DNA of 30,738 nt from Funneliformis mosseae (taxonomy: Eukaryota; Glomeromycota; Glomeromycetes; Glomerales; Glomeraceae). Location: contig CAJVPP010000514.1 in assembly GCA_910592005.1 (NCBI GenBank), positions 1 to 30,738 on the forward strand. Reading direction: 5' to 3'. The translations under genes were made by a program, and so were the position numbers. Of the stretch, positions 1 to 10,718 are shown piece by piece. Below the pieces are notes generated by a model. The model saw only the letters and a program-made list of their open reading frames with translations, searched no databases and was not told the DNA's origin. Within the stretch, counting starts at the first letter, position 1; every line of letters begins with the position of its first letter.

Positions 1-73
<73 letters not shown>
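1..73. repeat. Poly(A) tract at the window edge
   Basis: The first 73 bases are A without interruption. It could be the poly(A) tail of a retroposed sequence lying just outside the window, a simple repeat, or an assembly or polymerase artefact. The sequence to its left is not visible, so these cannot be told apart. Confidence 0.95.
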
Positions 74-75
<2 letters not shown>

Positions 76-1239
76 CAGTAAAGATGACAAGGGTTTTATA
101 AAAAAATAATTCGAGTTTGACACTTTGAAGGGGTTTTTCTTTTTGAGTCAGGTGTGAGAATATCCGAATAATACAATTTGAAAAAAAAAATTAAACTAAG
201 TTAAAAAAGAAAAATATGTGGAGTAGGAATAAAAATGGCAAAAGGATAGGCTAAACTATTAAGAAGTTGACAAAAAAGTAAAAAAAAGTAAAAATAGACT
301 CAAAAGGTAAGAAAAGGTAAGGAGTGTATTGTGTGTTAAATGTGTCCTGACACAAAGGATGATATTCAGTTAAGATCCGACTCAACTCTTGGACAACTTT
401 AAAACCGAAAAAAAAGGATATTTATATAAATATGAATATAAGGGAAAAGAAAATAATCTTGAAAAGAATGTAGAACGAAAAGTGCCAAGCAACAAAATTA
501 TATAACGGAAAAATGAATGGAAATAAAAATCTCAATTACAACTTTCCAATTAAATTGGAGACATCAAACAATAAAAAACGAAATACAAAGGACACAGCAT
601 TAATTCGGTGTCACACAAATTACCGTACATACCTCGATATAAAACTTTATATAAAAAAGGGAATCAAATAAATCTTGCTATTAATATCTTTTTTTTTTTT
701 TTTGCAACAAAACTTTAATTTTTTTATTTTTTTAAAAAGTTGAAACTTTTCATTTCATAAACAACCTATTTATTTAATTTTCAGGATTACACAAGTTGTT
801 AGAAGTTTTTCCTGATAGATGCATATGTTAGCCAATAATTAAGTGTAAAAAAAAAAGAAAAGTCCAATGGAAAATCAATGATAAATAATAAGGCAATCTT
901 TGTGTTTGTTTCTATATTTAGGATTCCTTTATATATCACCACTAATACCCGTTATAAAGCCCGATTAGATTTCGGCTGATCCCGTAATCATCCACGTGGG
1001 CATGGTTTCAAGTTCTATATTTCACAATAAAATAACCAAGAAAATACTCTTTCATATATTTATTGCCGGAATAATTATTGCTATAATTAACAGAAAGTTA
1101 CTTTGTTGATTATTTCCTTTTACGTTGCGGGTTTTTTAATGTAAAAATGATCCCCATCATATTTATTGTAGTCAAAATAAAAACAATAAAAAAAATATGT
1201 AAATATATATACGTAAAAGATACGACACACCGTAACCTG
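74..1239. other. Intergenic, no gene seen; includes RPT6 3' flank
   Basis: AT-rich with several A and T runs (for example the T run near 689-703). No reading frame of useful length or recognisable protein similarity was found on either strand. A short GC-richer island near 945-1010 contains the palindrome CCACGTGG; it stands out from its surroundings and might be a dispersed repeat. The stretch just below 1240 is the 3' flank of the minus-strand RPT6 gene; A/T-rich AATAAA-like words occur there but none is a clear polyadenylation site. Confidence 0.6.
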
Positions 1240-2853
<1,614 letters not shown>

Positions 2854-3201
2854 AATTATTTAAAGGTTTATTTTTTAAAAAAAAAAAAAAAAAAGTTCGT
2901 TTTTATGCAACTATTAACACCGAATAGTAAGCAATAACTCGGCGTAGTTGAAAGGGTGAAGAAATACGGTAAGGAATATCGAACTTGAACCTTTTCAATC
3001 CTTACACTTTTTGATTTATATATATATATATATTTTTTGATCGAAATGTACTTTTTTTGAAGGGGTTTTTTTTGGTTACGTAATTATATATCATTTTTTC
3101 GTGAAATTTGATTGGATGAACCGAAACAACGCATAACGCATACATACGATTGTGATGGATTTTATCAAAAAAAAAAAAAATTTTTTTTTCTTCCTAATAA
3201 A
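2854..3201. promoter_or_regulatory. Shared divergent promoter region of RPT6 and the EF-P gene
   Basis: About 350 bp separate the two start codons, which face away from each other. The stretch has a long A/T tract near 2873-2894 and a (TA)n run at about 3016-3034 that could act as a TATA-like element or a nucleosome-excluding tract. I saw no fungal proteasome control element of the GGTGGCAAA type. If the EF-P gene starts at the upstream in-frame ATG (3112), the shared region shrinks to about 258 bp. Confidence 0.5.
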
Positions 3202-4270
3202 ATGAACGCAGTAAATTTCATGAAATTTGGCCTTGTACCCGTTAAAACAAACACAATATTTTTAAATAGTATTGTGGTAAAATTTAACAAAATATTTTTA
3301 TCATGAGAATTTAATTGAATAATTGCAACCCTTAACTAAAAGAAAAAAAAATATAATATTTTTTTTAAACCATTTCGAAGCGAAAATATGTTCGACCATA
3401 CAAAACTACGGTTAGTCAAATCAAAAAAGGAGAGGTCATTGAACATAAAAATCGACATTATATGGTAACAAAGATAGATTCTCACTTTACAGGAAGGGGA
3501 AGTGCGGCCACTAAGGTAACTTGATAAAAATTTATATCACGAGTTAAATTATACAACAACTTATTGAATGTTTCTTTGGCAGGATAGTTTGAATTAAAAG
3601 ATGTCATAACCGGAAAAGTAATTGTGGAAAGATTAAGGCCTAGTGAATCATTCGAAGGTAGGGAGGTGAATTGTAATTTATTGTCATGTGATCTGCCGGT
3701 TTCTCAATTTTTTATAACGATAATTCTTTCAGTATCAACCCTTTCCGATAAATCTTATACGTACTTGTATTCCGATAAAAAGAAGGTATATCTATCCAAT
3801 CACGATACTTTTGAAGACATCGAAATCGATGCCGATAAAATTGAAGGTACTGTTGGATAAAATGGTTATCTTACACATTATTTTATATTAAGATCCGGTT
3901 TCTTTTATTTTTTAGGTGGCGAAAAGTATTTACAATTATTGGAAGGTAATCAAAAAAGAAGTTAAAAGAATAAAAATAAAAATAAAAAATATTAATCATT
4001 TGTTTCATGTTACTCGCAGATGATATAAAAGTCACAGTTTCATTTTTAGAAACCGAAGAAGGGATAAATCCAATTTCATTTCGTCTTCCTCAAATGCATG
4101 CTTATAGGGTTGTTGGTTCAACATCTATCGTTGGTAATGCCTCTAAAGGTACAGCCATGAAAGTAATAGAAATACGCGACGGTATTCAAGTTCAAGTTCC
4201 GGAATTTATAAATGTCGGAGATAAAATCATTATTACTCTAAACGATTTAAAATATATTAAAAGAGCATAG
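3202..4270 (+). CDS. efp: Elongation factor P, bacterial type, probably mitochondrial; six exons
   Basis: EF-P binds ribosomes stalled on polyproline and stimulates peptide-bond formation; in eukaryotes this form works in organelles. Exons: 3202-3276, 3381-3515, 3588-3657, 3733-3846, 3916-3945 (a 30-nt microexon) and 4020-4270. Introns are 69-104 bp, GT-AG, joining to 224 aa. Residues 1-36 are basic or neutral with no acidic residue, as in a mitochondrial presequence. Then follow the KOW-like domain I (QIKKGEVIEHKNRHYMVTKI), FELKDVITGKVIVERLRPSE, the OB domain with YTYLYSDKKKVYL and DTFEDIEI, and a C-terminal OB domain ending YIKRA. The tip loop reads TGRGSA, so the position modified on Lys in E. 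coli EF-P is Arg64. The 3202 start gives the best presequence; an in-frame ATG at 3112 is possible. The 3516-3587 intron must use the AG at 3586-3587, because the AG five bases earlier breaks the frame. Confidence 0.9.
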
Positions 4271-4659
4271 AATTATAAATTTCGTCTCGTCTTTAAAAAT
4301 CAGCTTTCCTTTTCGAGTTTTTCTTTTTTTTTTTTTTTTGTCCAATTAATTTCTCTTTCAATAATTCATTACCTGAACTTAGTTCAATATGCAATCATGA
4401 ATCGAAGATTTCGCAATATTGCTATCTGTTCTTCGGGTATTTTTAAATTTCGGATGTTTTAACGTGTAAATTTGAATTCAGAAAAGTAAAGAATTCTATT
4501 TTGAATGATTTTCATAAATGGGATTTATCTGATATAAAATTCGTAAAAAACATAAAGTCCAATAACTATGACATCCTCCGTACAAAAACATCAAATAACA
4601 TAAACGAGACGCGCATAAAAACGATTTTAGTATCTTGCATATATATTACGTAGCGTATA
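4271..4659. other. 3' flank of the EF-P gene, no gene seen
   Basis: Begins with the EF-P 3' untranslated region, which includes a long T run near 4323-4340, and continues as non-coding AT-rich DNA up to the TA target site of the transposon at 4662. No reading frame or repeat of note. Confidence 0.6.
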
Positions 4660-4661
4660 TA

Positions 4662-5397
4662 CAGTCCCGGCGAAAAGAATGGCCGCATCTATTTTTAGGC
4701 TGCGGTTTCACCGTCTGCAATGTCATTTGTATCGAAAATTCTTAAACAAGCATCTGTATAATAACGCAAATATGTTATATAGTTGCAGCTGAGTCTTCTA
4801 ATTAAATAATAACTCAAAACACACTTCGCAAGGTATTCAGAAAAACTTAAAATCATCTAAGACAAGTTCTTTCTTGGCCTTCATACAGCCCAGAAATAGA
4901 CTCTATTGAAAATGTATAGGTTGTATTAAAGGAAAAGATGAAGAAAAAGATCAAATATTTAGTGGCAAAAAAATATTACCTGTAATATATTCCTTAATAC
5001 AATCTAGCAGGAATAGAATGATCTTAATGAAGCTATATTACTTCAGTGCATTAAGAGTATATCAAGCTGAATTAAAGCATATGGGAGGGTTTCTAGGAAA
5101 ATCAGGTTCCGAGAAATTTTTCACTTAAATTAAGAGCTTAATACATTTTAATCTAATAACATCAAAAACTAAAATGCAATAAAAATCTCAATTTTGTTAA
5201 AAAATTCCCGGAACCTGATTTTCCTAGCAATCAACCCATATATCAATGAAGAATAAAGGATATACCAAATATTAATTAAATAATAAAAAGGTTGTTATTA
5301 GTATTGGTCTTATAATAATAAAAAAATCTACATTAAAAATAAAGTTTATACATATTATAAAAATATATTTTCGCCGCCATTCTTTTCACTAAAACTG
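4662..5397 (+). mobile_element. Deleted Tc1/mariner element with TIRs and TA target duplication
   Basis: Terminal inverted repeats align without gaps: CAGTCCCGGCGAAAAGAATGG at the left, and, read on the other strand, CAGTTTTAGTGAAAAGAATGG at the right. A TA flanks each end (4660-4661 and 5398-5399). The interior is far too short for a full transposase of about 340 aa. What remains, near 4870-4940, is the C-terminal hallmark read as SWPSYSPEIDSIENV, followed by a stop at the usual Trp and then VVLKEKMKKK. This matches the Tc1 WPAxSPDLNPIENxW motif. The copy is therefore non-autonomous and was later hit by a MITE at 5082. Every difference between the two TIRs is a C/T or G/A transition. Confidence 0.85.
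5082..5238 (+). mobile_element. 157-bp MITE, copy 1, TA target site
   Basis: Starts TGGGAGGGTTTCTAGGAAAA and ends as the inverted form (TTTTCCTAGCAATCAACCCA), with TIRs matching over about 40 bases including the core CTAGGAAAATCAGGTTC. TA is duplicated at 5080-5081 and 5239-5240. A second copy of identical length lies in reverse orientation at 18741-18897, with about ten differences by eye. No coding capacity. The TA target suggests mobilisation by a Tc1/mariner-superfamily transposase, but its TIRs do not match the Tc1 element it sits in. Confidence 0.9.
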
Positions 5398-6734
5398 TAC
5401 TGTAATACTTAGATTATGCATATAATGAATTCACTATATATAAACAGCCTCATCAAACAAAGCTCAGAGAAAAATTTCCAAGGATCATTAATAATCCTAG
5501 TTATCACTATTATGTTTAACATTTATTGCTATTCAGATTATATTTAATAAATCTATAACTGTATAAAAATAAATAGATATTTAAAAAGATGAAAAATGAG
5601 AAAGAAAAATAAATAAATAACCTGTAAGTTTTACTTGTATATACTGTTATCAGATTCATTTTCAGTTATCTTAATGTCTAAGTTAAAGGCTGCAGCAGTT
5701 GATTCTACATATTGGAGTTTTTGATCTTAGGATTTTTTTTAAATCCTACAGGTATCCGTTATACTTGAATCAACTTAGCAATTTATTACATCTTAAAATT
5801 TAAGATATATTTAATCAAACTTATAATGACAAACTTAATAGCAAGTTAGTGTAGATTATCATAACAAATCCTAGATGAGAGATAACATTTGAAGGAAAAA
5901 GTAAATTTGTATAGATTTAAATTGATTCTTTTATTAATAACTTGAAACTTGCAAAAAAGTTAATTTACAACTTAAGTAAAAGCTTTTCTATTATACAAAA
6001 TTAATTTATTACAGCTAACTATTTATTATGCCATAAATTAACTAAATATAGATATATGTTCTAATAAAAATATATTTAAATATAATAAAATAATAAAAAT
6101 AATATAAATTATAAAAATAATAAAAATTAATTATAGATGTTAAAAGAATTATAGGTGAAACATTAACAGAATAAATAGGCTGTACAGAAAATATAAAAGA
6201 AACAGAAGAAATAGATAAAATAGAAATTATTGTTATTGATCATTATTTGACGTAATAGTAAGACTATCTATTATTTGATCATCATTAATTGATGAATTTC
6301 ATGTGATATTTAAAACTATAATTTCTGCTGTTAACAATATTTTATTTTAAATAATGATCTTTTTACCTAACTTTTTAGCCTTAAAAATAAAATAATTGTA
6401 AAAATAATTGTAAATTTAAGTAATTATTTACAAACTGTTTTTTCTATTAAAATGACAAAATAAAGCAAATTTATTAAAAAAAAAACATAATAATAGATTA
6501 CACTACAATATTTTAATAAGATAAAATTTTAATAAGATATTTACTTGATAGTTTGATCAGCATTATACTAAATTATGTATATATATATAATAATTTAATC
6601 AATATTAAAGTATCAGAAATTTATTCTATTAAAATATTATTTAATATTGATAATAATGATATCAAAATTTAAAAGAAATTACCAAGTAATTTTTTATAAT
6701 ATTTATTAATAAAATTTTGAATAAAGATAATGCC

Positions 6735-6835
6735 ATAACTAATTGCAGTTTTGTAATGCTTATTTATCATTATTATAATTAGTTATAACTCAATTTTTAT
6801 TAGTATTGCAATTAATTGTAACTATATAATGCTTA
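6735..6835. repeat. Cluster of inverted and direct repeats
   Basis: ATAACTAATT (6735-6744) is repeated as a perfect inverted copy at 6777-6786. The surrounding words TAATGCTTATT and CAATTAATTGTAACTATA recur in direct orientation 70-80 bases on. It could be the core of a decayed palindromic MITE, or simply chance in AT-rich DNA. Confidence 0.4.
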
Positions 6836-7625
6836 TTATATAAAATTATAAATAAATCTAAGCTTTTTTATTGAATTATTTTTTTTTAAAAACACAAATA
6901 TTCTTATAAAATATAAATAACTAAGTATTTTATAAAAAATAAATAAAATATATAGAAATAAATAATATACTAAAAATAAGATTATTTAAAGATAAAAATA
7001 AACAAACTATATAATTAATATTTAAATTACTAAACTAATTGCATTTTTAGATAAAAAATATTAAAACTTATTAATATAAATATCAAAAACAATAGCAATA
7101 ATATTAAGGTTTTTAGTATTTTAGATATTATCATAATTTTTTAATATGTTTACCTATTATAAGATAAAAAATAAATTAATAATAATTTATTTAAAAAAAA
7201 ACCTATAAAAAAGCTAATATTTTAAATAAATATCTAATTATTTAATTTTTTATCAAATATTAACTTTAAATCTATTAAAATCTTTCTTTTTAAATTTGAT
7301 TAATTATATTTTTCTGATAATATTTATGATATAATAAAAAAAAAAAGAATTTTTATCTTTATAATAATTTATTAATATAATTATCATGAAGAAATAAGTA
7401 TTTTATAATAAAATAGAAGGAAATTATCAAAAAAATTTTTTTTATTTTATAAACTAAATATTATTTTTAGTAAAATAAATCTAGATTTAATATTAACTCA
7501 AATATTTTTTTATAATTTCTTTTTTTACTATAAAATATTTAAATGTTTGGTATAGATATAACTATCAAAATACTTTTTATATTATACTTTTTTTTTAGAA
7601 ATAAAAATAATATGAAGTTATCTGC

Positions 7626-7644
7626 ATACTACCCAGGGTAGTAT
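7626..7644. repeat. Perfect 9-bp-arm palindrome ATACTACCC-A-GGGTAGTAT
   Basis: The arms at 7626-7634 and 7636-7644 are perfectly complementary around a single A. The GC-richer ACCC/GGGT core is rare in this very AT-rich stretch. It lies just beyond the 3' end of the minus-strand MULE relic and may be part of that element's terminus. Confidence 0.6.
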
Positions 7645-8019
7645 CTAATTTTTTGTCACTCCATAAAACTGAATTTGATTAGTCAAAAATTTTAATATTT
7701 GTAATTAAAATTTTAACAATTAATATAAGAAAAGATATAAACTTTTATCAATTTTTTTTATTGTTTTGAATAAAAATTAATTCTTTGAATATAAATAAAA
7801 TTATAAACTAGCTAAAATTCGCTTTTATAATTTATTTATCTAATATAGATTGAATAGCAAAATAATTTCTAAATGATCATTTGTTACAAAAGCAATCGAC
7901 ATTAAAATAAATTTAAGATATTGGCTTTAAAAAAATTTTGCAAGGATCATAATCTAAAAACAGTAATATTAAAAAAATAAACTTTATTGAATCTAATTAG
8001 AATTATCATACTACTTCTT

Positions 8020-10290
8020 TTCCTTTGCATTTTATATAGGTATGACCTTCTCTTTTACATGATTTATATGATGTTACACATCATTTTATATTATGATTAC
8101 TAGTATCACAATTACTGTATACCTTTGATCCTTTACTATTATTATTTTGTGAACTGCTTTACTCATTATTCTCTTGAATAGAACTACCATTTTTGTTAGA
8201 ATCTTTATACATTTCAATAAAACTTTTAAATCTTTTGTTACGTGATCTTCTCTTGGATCTAACTAAATATAAATTTATAATTCTACTAGAACTTGATTTA
8301 TTAGTATTTTCATTTATATTATATAATTTTTCTAGAACTTAATCAAGATATCTAAAATATCAAATCTTTATTTTTCAGTAGCAATTTGAGCTATTTTATA
8401 ATCAAGCCTAAATAAATCATTATATAAATGTTGCATTTTAATTTTTATATTGATTTCATCTATTGAGTCTTTTTTTCTAAGTATATCTAAAACTATTAGT
8501 GATTATGCAATTTGTAAATTATTTCTATTTATATCCATAAATACTCGTTCAATAGTATCAGCTATACTCAACTTATTACAAGTTTCAGCTTTATCATCAC
8601 TTAAATTGTTGATTTATTTTTCTAATTTATACCATCACCTTTTAATTAGAGAAATGCTAAATTGGCTTCTGTATTATGAATCATAATCTGAAAAAAGTGC
8701 TAACATACTAATCTGCAGTTTAAAATTATCATACAAGTGCAAATAAGTCCTCAATTAAGTAAAATAATTACAAATTAGAGGTTGAACTTGAATTATGTAT
8801 AAGATATGAAATATGCTATATTTCAAGAATATTTTTCCTATTAACTTAGATATTTATGCAATATCTACTTAATTATCAATATTTGAATTGTTATTTTCTT
8901 GGTTAACATTCTAAAAATTAAAGTAAATGTATTATAAAATGTTGAATACATTATGATCTTTTTAATTAAATTTTTGTAAAAAATACAAATAAATGCTTAC
9001 TATAATATCTTCATATTCTTTTAGTAAAATTAAGGTAATATTATATTATAAACTTATATCAAGTTGTACTTTTTAAATAAAATATAATTCTGATGTAAGA
9101 TATTCTTTTAATTTATTAATTATATGTAGAAAAATTTATTATAATGCTAATATCAATAAATTTATATGTGGTAATGATTTAACCTAATCATAATATTCAG
9201 CTTTAGTAATTTAGTTGTAAAAATATATTTGAATTTCTTAAAAAAAAATTACTAAACCACTTTGAATATTTACATACTTCTTGATGATAATATTAATACC
9301 TTTAATGTGTTATGTAAATATTATTTTTACAATAAAAAACTGAATAATTTAATCAAAAAAATATTATATTAAAATAAAAATTTTAAATCTAAATATAATA
9401 TGACAATAAATAAAACTTTACTTACAATACAAATAAAAGCTTTGTCCAAGATTTCTTGATTTTATCCAAAGTTTCTATTAGATAATTACTAACTGATAGA
9501 AAAGTTTTAATTAATTGATTTTATTTAACCTCAAAAATAGTTTCATTTAAGCTATTATGAGCTAAATAAAATTTTGACAAAAAATTATTGTAATTTTTGC
9601 CTACATGTGTTGATCAAAATTTTGGCGAATATGAAATATATAATGAATATATTTAATATTAGGTAAAAATGTTTTTAATGTCACATCTAAACCTATATAT
9701 ACATTACTAATAATAACTGTTGGTGTGACTCTATCATTAGCTTCTAAAAGTTATTCTAAAACTTATGTATAACTTATTAACATTTTATCAGAAAGTAACG
9801 CCTATGCAAGCACTCGTGTATGATTCTGATTGTTAACATTAACAAAAAAATAGAGCCATATGATATTTATTGTTCTTAAAGTATTATTTATTACAATTAT
9901 ATCATGATAACATTGATATAATAAATCTTACTAGTTTGAATCTATCTAAAAAATATGATATAGGTGTCCTTGATTTACTTTTTTAGCAATAAATATACTG
10001 AGATCTTCTTTTTTAAGTTTTTCAAGATTTTCAAGTAGCCAAAATATATCATTGTCTGGATTATTAGCTTCATCACAAGAAATATTTTATTTAAAACATT
10101 GTATTATGTTCACTACATCTCTTTCTAAGAAAGTTTGCTATAGAAATTTAGCTATTAGAAGATTTTATATCATAAAGCTACCTATTCCAGATGAATTATT
10201 AACATAAAATTTTATTCAATTCATTACTAACTCTAGTAAGCTACAATATGATGGTGTAAATACTGCTATTATAATATTAAGGTTATAATT
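8020..10290 (-). pseudogene. MULE/FAR1-type transposase relic, frameshifted and with many stops
   Basis: Reading from the right: an N-terminal part with NPDNDIFWLLENLEKLKKED. Next is the MULE transposase core (about 9960-9600), with a block ending TNKYHMALFFFVNVNNQNHT, then LLSDKMLISYT, TPTVIISNVYIGLDVTLKTF and LPNIKYIHYIFHIRQNFDQH. A helical stretch follows (NSLNETIFEVK, then YLIETLDKIKKSW). The C-terminal end (about 8110-8035) carries a zinc-knuckle-like CKSCKREGHTYIKC. This order matches MULE transposases of the FAR1-like class, which cut and paste DNA in the nucleus. The frame is broken repeatedly, so it is inactive. Stops occur where Trp is expected, for example after YT, VLE and FEVK. 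Element ends are not certain: a weak inverted repeat (TTGATTAGTCAAAAA near 7671, TTTTTGACTAACAAA near 10325) could be the termini. The exact superfamily is inferred from motif order alone. Confidence 0.6.
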
Positions 10291-10561
10291 ATTATATTAG
10301 GGTTTGAAGGTAGACTTGAGTCAGTTTTTGACTAACAAATATTAATATAACATGTACACTCAACACGAAATAATGTAGTAGTATACGTTATATCTAGATT
10401 ATTGCTTTTATTTAATTTTGGCTTGCCAGCATGATAATATTCAAATATCTTCTTATTAACACATTTATCGGTCTGATAATAAGTATTTTGTAACCTTTAA
10501 GAAAAATCCTTTGCTTTAGTGTATTTGGTAATATTTTAAGCAAAACTGAAACTTATCAACA
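10291..10561. other. Spacer between the MULE and hAT relics
   Basis: About 270 bp of AT-rich sequence with no reading frame I can assign. It may include the 5' terminus of the MULE relic (see the weak inverted repeat near 10325). Confidence 0.4.
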
Positions 10562-10718
10562 GGCGAAACTTCTGAAATAGACTAAACCTCTAAAACTTCT
10601 GAAACTTATAAATAAATTTGATTGACTAAATTTCTAATATATATCAGTGATATACATAACGCGTATTTATTTGTTACATTTTATTTTTTGTAATACTTTC
10701 GTTCACTATATTTCTAAT

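Larger units (their letters stand above)
5400..7985. other. Extremely AT-rich stretch without a recognisable gene
   Basis: About 2.6 kb of very AT-rich sequence on which I can follow no protein similarity in any frame. It holds small inverted repeats (5728-5748, 6735-6786 and 7626-7644) and many A/T runs. It is probably very old transposon or intergenic DNA, and part of it may belong to the MULE relic to its right. Confidence 0.6.

Noticed and set aside
945..1010. Possible tRNA gene in the GC-richer island
   Set aside because: No cloverleaf with a proper T-arm and acceptor stem could be drawn on either strand.
5728..5748. TAGGATTT-loop-AAATCCTA hairpin as a terminator
   Set aside because: No gene ends nearby and eukaryotic genes do not use such terminators; likely chance in A/T-rich DNA.
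8450..8686. 78-aa frame on the plus strand
   Set aside because: The minus strand continues the MULE relic here (INNLSDDKAETCNKLSIADT), so the plus frame is a shadow.
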